A stretch of DNA of 64,000 nt from Acidobacteriota bacterium (lineage in GTDB: Bacteria; Acidobacteriota; Polarisedimenticolia; Polarisedimenticolales; Polarisedimenticolaceae), in the NCBI GenBank assembly GCA_029861955.1, contig JAOTYK010000006.1, positions 84,408 through 148,407 on the forward strand. The letters are read 5' to 3'. Within the stretch, counting starts at the first letter, position 1, and each line of letters opens with the position of its first letter. Below are positions 16,911 through 24,226 of this stretch, in pieces. Below the pieces are notes generated by a model, which was given only the letters and a program-made list of their open reading frames with translations, was not told the origin of the DNA and did not search any database. The translations under genes and the position numbers were made by a program.

Positions 16911-18420
16911 AGATCTCGCCGTACTTGTGAGTCAGGTGACGCATCAGGGGACCATGCCCCAACGGTTTTCCGGTGAGATCGTGACAGAGCTGAGCGGACG
17001 GTGTGCGACGGCCCAACCCGTGAATATGTCTGCGCAACCAATCCAGGATGCCGTCAAACTCGCCCCGCTCCATCGAACCATCGACGTCGTCAAGTTGTTC
17101 ACAGAGCGTCTCCCAGAACTGAGCGGCATACAGAGTTCCCAGCGTGTAAGTCGGGAAGTAGCCGATCGATCCCATCGACCAGTGAATATCCTGGAGGCAT
17201 CCCTGAGTGTCGTTTTCCACCATCAGACCCAGGTCCGACTCCATGCGCGCGTTCCACGCATCCGGAAGATCGGCGACGGCGAGCTCCCCGCGGAACATCG
17301 CTCGCTCCAGGTCGAATCGAATCATGATGTGCAGGTTGTAAGTGGCCTCGTCGCTTTCGACACGGATCGGGTGCGGCCGAACGGTGTTGATCGTGCGATG
17401 GACATCGTCCGCCGTGAGACCGTCCAACGCCGAGCCCAGCGTCTCACGGGCGAACGGCAGGCACCATCGCCAGAAGGGGAGCGAGCGCCCGACGTGATTC
17501 TCCCAGAGCCGTGACTGGCTCTCGTGGATCCCGAGACCCAGTGACTCGCTGAGCGGTTGTCCCCAGTACTTGTCCTTGGGTAGGCCCTGCTCGTAGAGGC
17601 CGTGTCCGACCTCATGCATCGTCGAACCCAGGGCTTCGGCAAACTGCGTCTCGGAGTAGCGGGTCGTGATCCCGGTGTCGAACGGAGCGATCCCAGTAGA
17701 GAACGGATGGACGGATACCGCAAAGCGTCCGGCGTCAAACGAAAAACCGAGTCGTTCACTTACCCGAGCATTGAAGACCTGCTGCGCGTCGAGCGGAAAC
17801 GGGATCTCGTTCGCCGTCTGGTCGGGTGCGTGCCCCGATTCCGAGATCGCGGAGATCAACGGTGCCAACTCGCGTCGGAGCGGCGCGAACATCGCCTCGA
17901 CGTCGACGGCCGTCATCCCCGGTTCGTACTCGTCGAGAAGAGCGTCGTACGCCTCACCGCCCTTGGGCGTTCCCAGGAGCTCGGCTTTCTTACGAGTCAA
18001 TTCGAGTTGCTTCTCAAGCAGTGGAGCGAACGTGTCGAAGTCCGCCTGCTCCCGGGCGACCTTCCAGACTTCCATGGCCCGCGAACTCGTCTCGCTGATC
18101 TCTGCCACCAGGGAGGGGGGTAGTTTCAATCCCTTCTCATAGTCCCGCCGGATCTCCCGAAGGTTGGCCTGGCGGCGCTGGTTCCTCTCATCGTCGCCAG
18201 TGTCGAAATCCTGGTCGCAGAGGTCCAGTAACTCTCCGATACGGGGCGAGGTTCCCGACTCGTGGGCCAGGCGTGCCACAAGAGACAACTGTTCCGCCCT
18301 CGGCCCGGCGGTCCGGGGTGGCATCCCTGTCTCCTGGTCCCAGCTCAGCAGGTTGTAGACAGAGGTCAGTTGCGCTTGCTCACGAAGCAGCAGCATGAGT
18401 TCGACGTACGGTCCTGGCAT
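16882..18420 (-). CDS. Metallocarboxypeptidase, family M32 (Taq type)
   Basis: A 512-residue zinc carboxypeptidase that trims C-terminal residues from peptides, probably in the cytoplasm (no signal peptide). The zinc motif is HEVGH (His269, Glu270, His273). Family segments are SVYNLLSWDQETGMPPRTAG at the N-terminus, GIAPFDTGITTRY just before the zinc site, GLGIHESQSRLWENHVGRS and HIMIRFDLERAMF. The length is typical. AGGAG lies nine bases before the ATG. Confidence 0.93.
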   Translation of the reverse strand: MPGPYVELMLLLREQAQLTSVYNLLSWDQETGMPPRTAGPRAEQLSLVARLAHESGTSPRIGELLDLCDQDFDTGDDERNQRRQANLREIRRDYEKGLKLPPSLVAEISETSSRAMEVWKVAREQADFDTFAPLLEKQLELTRKKAELLGTPKGGEAYDALLDEYEPGMTAVDVEAMFAPLRRELAPLISAISESGHAPDQTANEIPFPLDAQQVFNARVSERLGFSFDAGRFAVSVHPFSTGIAPFDTGITTRYSETQFAEALGSTMHEVGHGLYEQGLPKDKYWGQPLSESLGLGIHESQSRLWENHVGRSLPFWRWCLPFARETLGSALDGLTADDVHRTINTVRPHPIRVESDEATYNLHIMIRFDLERAMFRGELAVADLPDAWNARMESDLGLMVENDTQGCLQDIHWSMGSIGYFPTYTLGTLYAAQFWETLCEQLDDVDGSMERGEFDGILDWLRRHIHGLGRRTPSAQLCHDLTGKPLGHGPLMRHLTHKYGEIYGLGDDFSS

Positions 18421-18484
18421 GGGATCGACTCCTGATGTTGAGTCGATAGGTTAGACGAGTCGCGGAACGGAAGAAAGGGCTGGG

Positions 18485-19585
18485 CTAGCTACGAACCTTC
18501 GACCCGGGCTTGATCGGCTTGGCTAACCAACACCCTGTCGACTCCAGCCAGCGGCCGACCGTCGTCCCGTCGTGGAGGAAGAACTGGGCCCCTTTGTAGC
18601 CTGCAACCGACGCTGTCGCGCCGATCTCCGTCATGAGTTCCTCGCGCTCCGCGCGTGCCATGCTCCACCATTCGTCGTCGGAGACGGCCAAGAACAGGCT
18701 TGGGGGACGAGCTTCTATTCGGACGATCGCAGAGTTTCGCGGAAGTTGATCCATCGTCAGGACCGGAATCCCGTCACTTGTCGCCTTCGGCAGGACGAAG
18801 ACACCCCAGATCGCGACGAGTACGCCGAGGACCATCAGCATCTTGGGGAGATGCGAGCGCGTCTCCTCGTCGTCGTAGGTGATCGTCGGGAGACGTTCGA
18901 TTGGTAGTGCCTTTCGAGCTTTCTCTTCCTGCTTCTGTTCCTGCTTCTCTTCTTGCTTCGCTTGTTGCGTCTCTTCCTGCTTCGCTTCCCGCCTCGCTTC
19001 CCACCTCGCTCCCCGCTTCGCGCCATGACCCAATGGATGGGATTCGCGAATCACGCTGCTGACGAGTTTCGTGTCGGGCTTCGGTACGGTCATGCTCTCT
19101 GACATCAATTCCGCAGCCGCGTAGGCCGACGGCCCGATGCAATGCTCGATCTGGTTCAGAGTCTGACCCATCCGATTGCGGAAGTTCGAGACCCGTTTTG
19201 CCAGATCGAAGTGTCCTGACAGGATCATCCCGTCGATGACGCGCTGGGTCTCTTTCATCAGAGTCATGCCGATAGCGGCATTGGTCATCAGTTGGGCGTT
19301 CAGCGCATCGACGTCCTTCGTAGCGAGACTCTCGCGGTCGTTCTCGAGTTGTTCCGCCTCGTCGTCGAACTTCATTCTCCAGGCAGTTCCCTCGACAACG
19401 AGTTGCGTCCAGCCGTCGCCCTCCTCCGACTCGACCACCTGACGGATGATCTCGGTCTCCCAGATATCGGCGAGATCCGACGCGGTGTCCGCCTCGGGAG
19501 ATGTCGGCGCGGCACCAAACTGGTCGAACAGCTGCGCCAGGTAGGGCGCCAGAAGTGCGTTTCTCTCGTTGTCGATCGTGAACAT
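18485..19585 (-). CDS. Unknown protein with KEQ-rich linker and one membrane segment
   Basis: A 366-residue protein. Residues 1-190 are helical and acidic, with no motif I know. Residues about 190-225 are a low-complexity charged stretch of Lys, Glu and Gln (REAKQEETQQAKQEEKQEQK) that should form a long single helix or coiled coil. It is encoded by a degenerate TTC/TTG-rich DNA tract on the plus strand (18915-19020). One membrane segment follows (MLMVLGVLVAIWGVFVLP, about 250-268), then a C-terminal domain of about 100 residues. The ATG overlaps the stop of the pilin-like gene by one base (TGATG), so the two are co-translated. A link to a pilus or secretion machine is inferred from this coupling only. 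Confidence 0.65.
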   Translation of the reverse strand: MFTIDNERNALLAPYLAQLFDQFGAAPTSPEADTASDLADIWETEIIRQVVESEEGDGWTQLVVEGTAWRMKFDDEAEQLENDRESLATKDVDALNAQLMTNAAIGMTLMKETQRVIDGMILSGHFDLAKRVSNFRNRMGQTLNQIEHCIGPSAYAAAELMSESMTVPKPDTKLVSSVIRESHPLGHGAKRGARWEARREAKQEETQQAKQEEKQEQKQEEKARKALPIERLPTITYDDEETRSHLPKMLMVLGVLVAIWGVFVLPKATSDGIPVLTMDQLPRNSAIVRIEARPPSLFLAVSDDEWWSMARAEREELMTEIGATASVAGYKGAQFFLHDGTTVGRWLESTGCWLAKPIKPGSKVRS

Positions 19586-20064
19586 CAGAGTTCCGTCAGG
19601 ACGCCGTTCCGGAAGAGAAAGATCCCGTCATGCCAGGCCCCGCCGCCAAGAGGGGCGTCATCGGAGTCCGAGATCAGGAATCGAACGGAAGTATCGTAGT
19701 CAAGCGTCAGCTCTAGCCAGAACTCCTGGTTCGGACCGTAGTCATCGTCCGGGGAGTCGTAGCCGTCGGCTTCCTGATTGACGAGTCTGGAAAGGACGCG
19801 GCCATCGTAGTAGCCGCCGCTGACGAGTGGTTCGAACGAGTTGAGTTCAAACGCCGGCGCGGTGCTCGCGTAGGGGTAACCACTGTGGTCCACGTGGTAC
19901 CTCTTGAAAGCCGTGTAGATGACATGCGCGTCCGTCGCACCCGCGCCGATGTGCGCGCTGGTCAGGGCGTTTCGCATCATGGGAATGGCGATCGCCGACA
20001 ACACTGCGATGATCGCGACGACTACAAGTAGCTCCAGGAGACTGAAGCCATCCTGTCTTCTCAT
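19585..20064 (-). CDS. Type IV pilin-like / type II pseudopilin-like protein
   Basis: A 159-residue protein with a class III signal: a short basic leader MRRQD, then the prepilin peptidase site G-FSLLELLVVVAIIAVLSA. Mature Phe1 and Glu5 are followed by the hydrophobic helix. The soluble part (about residues 35-159) has Tyr- and Asp-rich stretches including DSPDDDYGP, which may bind calcium as in pseudopilin GspG. GGAGAATAACG precedes the ATG. No other pilus gene is visible in the window, so whether it forms a pilus, a pseudopilus or a minor pilin is open. Confidence 0.85.
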   Translation of the reverse strand: MRRQDGFSLLELLVVVAIIAVLSAIAIPMMRNALTSAHIGAGATDAHVIYTAFKRYHVDHSGYPYASTAPAFELNSFEPLVSGGYYDGRVLSRLVNQEADGYDSPDDDYGPNQEFWLELTLDYDTSVRFLISDSDDAPLGGGAWHDGIFLFRNGVLTEL

Positions 20065-20219
20065 CGTTATTCTCCGTGCCCACAGGTCGCCGTCCGGCAG
20101 ATTCCTGACGAAATTGAATCTCCGCTCAGAATCTACGGTCGGGAATCGGCCGAGGCAACCAGCCCGGAAAGACCGGAATATCGCAGCGTAGGGCTCGGTG
20201 ATTACCAGGTTGTAACGGG

Positions 20220-20705
20220 CTATTCGCAGATGTGGCAGGCGCCCATGCCGTCCACTGCCTGGGGGCGATCGCGCTCCGCATTGACGATACAGAGGAAGCC
20301 GAAGGGTTCGTCGGCGTCCTCGGGGCAGCGAAACTGGTGTGGGTCCTCAGGTGCGACGTAGACGACGTCGCCGAAGCCGACGCGATACTGATAGCAGCCG
20401 AACTGAATCTCACCCACGCCGCGCTGCGGGATGACGACGTGTTCGTGTTGATGCTTCTCGAGCGTGCTAAAGCCACCGGGCGCGATCTCGAAGTAACGGA
20501 CGTGAAACCTCGGCGACTCGCCACGTTTGCCGGCCAACTCCGTTCGCGTCACGCCACGCCAACTCTCGGTGGTGGACTTGTAGTCCTCGAGGTCGACGCC
20601 CTCCCAGCCGAACTGACCGTCAAAGCGAATGACCTTGCTGTGGTTACCCTCGAGCGCAGGTGCCTGAGGGGCACCGTCTCGCTTGTCTGCGGATCGTTCT
20701 GTCAC
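20220..20705 (-). CDS. Cupin-domain protein with a C-terminal CxxC tail
   Basis: A 161-residue single-domain cupin. The metal site is the usual KHQHEHVVIPQRGVGE plus the downstream PEDPHQFRCPED, giving a His/Glu/His and second His ligand set. The protein ends in GMGACHICE, a CxxC pair at the very C-terminus that is not part of the cupin fold. It could bind a metal or an iron-sulfur group, or act in redox. The GTG start has GGAGG five bases upstream. The function is unknown beyond the fold. Confidence 0.8.
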   Translation of the reverse strand: MTERSADKRDGAPQAPALEGNHSKVIRFDGQFGWEGVDLEDYKSTTESWRGVTRTELAGKRGESPRFHVRYFEIAPGGFSTLEKHQHEHVVIPQRGVGEIQFGCYQYRVGFGDVVYVAPEDPHQFRCPEDADEPFGFLCIVNAERDRPQAVDGMGACHICE

Positions 20706-20728
20706 GGTTGCCTCCGTTACGCGTCACG

Positions 20729-21970
20729 CTAGCACGGACGTCGCAGAGCCGGTCGAGTCCCATAAGTCAAGACACGCCACACCCATTCCACCGGCCCCAT
20801 CGTGAATCGCGCCATCCAGAGTTGACTGAGATAGATCTGCACCGCGAAGAGACCCACTGCGACAGCAATCCCTGCTGCCGGTGAGATCTGCCCGTACAGT
20901 CCGAGGCCCCATGAATTGGCGATCGTCGTCATGACGACCGACTGCAGCAGGTAGTGCGTTGCCGCCATCCGACCCACCGGGCCCAGGAGCGGTCCGATCC
21001 ATCCGAAGACCGTCGTCGTGTGCAGATGCCAGATCACGATCCCGTAGGTCGCGGCAAGCGCGGGTGCTCCAAGTTGCATGGCCACCACGGTGAGCACGGA
21101 GTAGCCATCTGCGCCCATCGGGTCGCCGTTCCGTTCGGCCCAACCCAGCGAGATGCTCAACCCCAGGCCGACGATCGCCGCCGCCGGAAGCCAGCGCATG
21201 AGTCGGCCGCGATACCGGGAAACGTCACGGAAGAAATTGGTAAGACCGAACTGAAATCCGATCAGCATCAGTCCGAGAATCGCCGGCAACAGCACGATCG
21301 AGAACTGGTAGATGGCCCCGAGTTCGGCGAGGCGCACCTCGAGGATCTCCGACCACGACCCGCCCGGGTAGGTCTGAAGGGCGTGATCACGAAGCCATCG
21401 GTTCGTCTCGACCTGTTCTGCCTGGATCGCCGCCAGGTCACCGGTCTCATCGATCGCCGACATCCAAGCGAACAAGACAACGATTAAGACCGTTAGCGCG
21501 ATGGGTAACAGGACAAGGGTCAGTGCCAGGAGCCGCTGAAAGAGTTGCGGGAGCAGAGCCAGCACGGCCAGCGCAAAACCGCAAATCGCATACATCACGA
21601 GGATGTCCCCGAACCACAGCATCGTTGCGTGGATCAGACCGATCAACAGGAGTCCCGACATGCGTCTCCAGAAGAACGGAAGGAACGCCCGCTCTTGCCG
21701 CCGGCAGCGACGGTATTGCAGCGCAGCGCCCACCCCGAACAGAAACGCGAACGTCGTGTAGAACTTCCCCTCGAAGAGGATAGTTACGAAGCTCCGCACC
21801 CAATGATCCGCGGGTCGTGCCCACGTGGGGTCCGGGAGGACCAGGTCGTGGAGGGGGCCGAAGAAGAGCATCGAATTGACGACGAGGATCCCGAACAGCG
21901 CGAACCCACGGAGCAGGTCGAGGATCTCCCACCGCTCACCGGGTCGGACGGGTGCCATGGATGCCTGCAT
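20729..21970 (-). CDS. DUF418 (YeiB-like) integral membrane protein
   Basis: A 413-residue protein with about ten membrane segments. Hallmarks of the DUF418/YeiB group are the N-terminal RWEILDLLRGFALFGILVVN, FYTTFAFLFGVG and a C-terminal GPVGRMAATHYLLQS. The family is related to acyltransferase-type membrane proteins; its reaction is not established. ATG 21970 has no Shine-Dalgarno, but TATGAT stands exactly 6 nt upstream, suggesting a leaderless transcript. It is divergent from the ornithine-lipid genes. Confidence 0.85.
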   Translation of the reverse strand: MQASMAPVRPGERWEILDLLRGFALFGILVVNSMLFFGPLHDLVLPDPTWARPADHWVRSFVTILFEGKFYTTFAFLFGVGAALQYRRCRRQERAFLPFFWRRMSGLLLIGLIHATMLWFGDILVMYAICGFALAVLALLPQLFQRLLALTLVLLPIALTVLIVVLFAWMSAIDETGDLAAIQAEQVETNRWLRDHALQTYPGGSWSEILEVRLAELGAIYQFSIVLLPAILGLMLIGFQFGLTNFFRDVSRYRGRLMRWLPAAAIVGLGLSISLGWAERNGDPMGADGYSVLTVVAMQLGAPALAATYGIVIWHLHTTTVFGWIGPLLGPVGRMAATHYLLQSVVMTTIANSWGLGLYGQISPAAGIAVAVGLFAVQIYLSQLWMARFTMGPVEWVWRVLTYGTRPALRRPC

Positions 21971-21976
21971 GAACCC

Positions 21977-21982
21977 ATCATA
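21977..21982 (-). promoter_or_regulatory. Candidate -10 box for a leaderless DUF418 transcript
   Basis: TATGAT on the minus strand lies 6 nt from the ATG at 21970, five of six matches to TATAAT. It is the best -10 match of the leaderless set. Confidence 0.4.
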
Positions 21983-21998
21983 AGCCTCCGGGCGGCTG

Positions 21999-22015
21999 TT
22001 CTAGGGTATTCTAGG
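21999..22015. repeat. Direct repeat TTCTAGG in the divergent DUF418/olsB promoter region
   Basis: TTCTAGG occurs at 21999-22005 and again at 22009-22015, one helical turn (10 bp) apart, between two divergent starts. It may be an operator for a dimeric regulator; this is only a pattern. Confidence 0.3.
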
Positions 22016-22058
22016 CGGGTCGGGAGGGTCTCAAGACCGCTCAAGGAGTAACGATCAG

Positions 22059-22865
22059 GTGTCAGACGTCGCGACCTATCCGGTGTTCCCGCACGCACTA
22101 CCAGGCACGGTCTCCGAGACCAAGCACTTCGAGGTGCGGTTCGCCAACACCGAAGAAGAGCTTCACCTCGTCCAGCAACTTCGCTTCGAGATTTTCAATG
22201 TGGAGCTCGGCGAGGGACTCGACTCCTCGTTTGAAACGGGACGCGATGCCGACCGATTTGACGTGGTCAATCATCATCTGATCGTGGTCGATAAGCGGGA
22301 CGATCGGATCATCGGCACCTATCGAATGCAGACCGATGAGATGGCGCGCGAATACGAAGGTTACTACTCTTCCGGAGAGTTCGACCTCGGTGGCCTTCCC
22401 GACGAGGTTCGGACCCGATCGATAGAGATCGGTCGAGCCGCGGTCCATATCGACTATCGAAATCGCCAGGTCCTGTTTCTGCTCTGGAAAGGACTGGCAG
22501 CGTACATGCTGCACAACGACAAGAGTTCGCTGTTTGGCTGTTGTTCCCTGACAAGCCAGGAGCCGTCTGAGGGTTATCGGGTCATGCAGTACCTGGAACA
22601 GAACGGTTTCGTTCACGACGCCTATCGTGTAGATCCACAATCCGGCTGGGAGTGCTACGGCTCGGACTTCACGGTTAGCGAGACGTGGTCGGACCGTGCC
22701 GTCGATCTTCCCAAGCTATTCAGACTCTACCTCCGTTACGGGGCCAAGGTCTGCGGACCGCCGGCTCTGGACCGGGAGTTCAAGACCATCGACTATCTCG
22801 TTCTGTTGTCCACCGACGATATCGACGACGACACCAGAAGGATGTATTTCCAACACGATTCGTGA
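22059..22865 (+). CDS. olsB: Ornithine-acyl-ACP N-acyltransferase (OlsB-like, GNAT fold)
   Basis: A 268-residue member of the OlsB/hemolysin-type GNAT group. It transfers a 3-hydroxyacyl chain from ACP to the alpha-amino group of ornithine, the first step of ornithine-lipid synthesis. Visible family features are VQQLRFEIFNVELGEG near the N-terminus, HHLIVVDKRDDRIIGTYRMQ, and the segment EIGRAAVHIDYRN that precedes the acyl-donor site. The start is GTG with AAGGAG 11 bases upstream. Its stop overlaps the GTG of the downstream acyltransferase, the partner that completes ornithine lipids, which strengthens the call. Another N-acyl amino acid product is possible. Confidence 0.82.
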   Translation: MSDVATYPVFPHALPGTVSETKHFEVRFANTEEELHLVQQLRFEIFNVELGEGLDSSFETGRDADRFDVVNHHLIVVDKRDDRIIGTYRMQTDEMAREYEGYYSSGEFDLGGLPDEVRTRSIEIGRAAVHIDYRNRQVLFLLWKGLAAYMLHNDKSSLFGCCSLTSQEPSEGYRVMQYLEQNGFVHDAYRVDPQSGWECYGSDFTVSETWSDRAVDLPKLFRLYLRYGAKVCGPPALDREFKTIDYLVLLSTDDIDDDTRRMYFQHDS

Positions 22866-23638
22866 CGTTCCTTCGTGCATCCATTCGTGGGGTTCTTCTG
22901 GCAGTCAGTATCGGACTGCTGCTCGTGCCGTTGTTCGGGATTCGGATCGTGGCCTGGATGGTCCCCGGGGCCGGGCGGTCCGCCCGCATCCGTGACCGAG
23001 CTTCGACCTTCGCCTTCCGCCAGTGGGCTCGTGTCGCCTGCTGGGTGATCGGCGTGCGGCCGAAGCTCCGCGGTACTCCACCTGCACCTCCGTTTTTCCT
23101 TGTTTCCAACCACCTCGGCTACCTCGATATCGTCGTCATGGCCTCCCTGGCTCCATGCGTGTTCGTCTCCAAGGCCGACGTGCGAAACTGGCCGATCATC
23201 GGAAGATTGTGCGCCGCCGTGGGGACCATCTTCCTGGACAGGGAGCAAAAACGGGATCTTCCGCGAACCATGGGTAGAATTGAGGCGGTTTTGGGAAGCG
23301 GTCGGGGTGTGGTGTTGTTTCCGGAAGGGACAAGCACGAAGGGGGACGAGGTGGTACGCTTCCGCCCGTCATTATTGGAGTTACCGGCCCGGAGTGGTCG
23401 CGGAGTACACTACGCTGCCCTTCGCTATCAGACCCGTTTTGGTTCGCCGCCGGCGTCCACGACAGTTTGCTGGTGGGGAGATGCACCCTTCTTCCCTCAC
23501 TTGTGGGGGATGCTGGCCGTGCGGTCGATCGATGCCGAGGTGGTCTTCGCTGCGGAACCGATTGAGCATACGGACCGTAAAGCCTTGGCGAGAGCTCTCC
23601 GCAACGCGGTGGCGGAGTCATTCGAACCCGTGGTCTGA
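22862..23638 (+). CDS. olsA: 1-acyl-sn-glycerol-3-phosphate acyltransferase family (OlsA-like)
   Basis: A 258-residue membrane-associated PlsC-type acyltransferase. An N-terminal membrane segment (VLLAVSIGLLLVPLFGIRIV) is followed by the HxxxxD-type catalytic motif SNHLGYLDIV. The glycerophosphate-binding FPEGTST and the downstream RFRPSLLELP come later. Next to OlsB, the likely reaction is O-acylation of lyso-ornithine lipid; phosphatidate synthesis is the alternative. The frame is open from 22685, but that part lies over olsB. The GTG at 22862 overlapping the olsB stop (GTGA) is the natural coupled start. Confidence 0.82.
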   Translation: MTFLRASIRGVLLAVSIGLLLVPLFGIRIVAWMVPGAGRSARIRDRASTFAFRQWARVACWVIGVRPKLRGTPPAPPFFLVSNHLGYLDIVVMASLAPCVFVSKADVRNWPIIGRLCAAVGTIFLDREQKRDLPRTMGRIEAVLGSGRGVVLFPEGTSTKGDEVVRFRPSLLELPARSGRGVHYAALRYQTRFGSPPASTTVCWWGDAPFFPHLWGMLAVRSIDAEVVFAAEPIEHTDRKALARALRNAVAESFEPVV

Positions 23639-23656
23639 GGGAAAGGAAAGAGGACG

Positions 23657-24202
23657 ATGAGGTTGATCGATCATCCCGCTGAAGAAAACATCCGCTGCCT
23701 GAGGCAGGGGGCGACCTTTATCGAGCAGCTCGACGACCCAATGTTCACCGAGCAACCCGACACGTTCTTCCGAGGTGGTGTCGGGGGGCAGTTTCGGCAC
23801 TGTATCGATTTCTACGCGTGTCTTGTGCGAGACATGGACGGCGGCCGGATCAACTACGCCAAACGCGAGCGAGACCCCCGAGTCGAGACCGACCGGGCGG
23901 TTGCCGCCGATTGCATGCGTCAACTCGCCGATAAATTGGAGACAATCCATCAGGACATGGCTCGCAAGAGCCTTGAAGTACTATCGGACTCCCATTCCGC
24001 AGACGCGCTGGACGCAGACTGGAGCGGTTCGACGCTTCAGCGCGAACTCCAGTTCCTTGCAAGTCACACGATCCATCACTTCGCGCTGATCGTGTCGATC
24101 CTGGTTCGACTTGGCTGGAAGCCCACAGCGGAGTTCTCAGAGTTCGGTATCGCGCCGTCGACGCTGAGCCACTGGCAGTCCACGGACAGAGCTGCCGGTT
24201 AG
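23657..24202 (+). CDS. DinB-like putative metal-binding protein
   Basis: A 181-residue protein resembling the DinB/YfiT four-helix bundle. His residues are placed as in the metal triad: GGQFRHCIDFY near residue 50 and ASHTIHHF near residue 135. Members often act as bacillithiol- or mycothiol-dependent transferases; no such activity can be inferred here. GAGG precedes the ATG. It lies 18 bases after olsA, so it may be in the same operon. Confidence 0.65.
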   Translation: MRLIDHPAEENIRCLRQGATFIEQLDDPMFTEQPDTFFRGGVGGQFRHCIDFYACLVRDMDGGRINYAKRERDPRVETDRAVAADCMRQLADKLETIHQDMARKSLEVLSDSHSADALDADWSGSTLQRELQFLASHTIHHFALIVSILVRLGWKPTAEFSEFGIAPSTLSHWQSTDRAAG

Positions 24203-24226
24203 CCCGCACCGCGCCAGCAGTTGTCT

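Noticed and set aside
18915..19020. Repetitive TTC/TTG-rich DNA as a tandem repeat or CRISPR
   Set aside because: It is the coding sequence of the Lys/Glu/Gln-rich linker. Units are irregular and there are no spacers.
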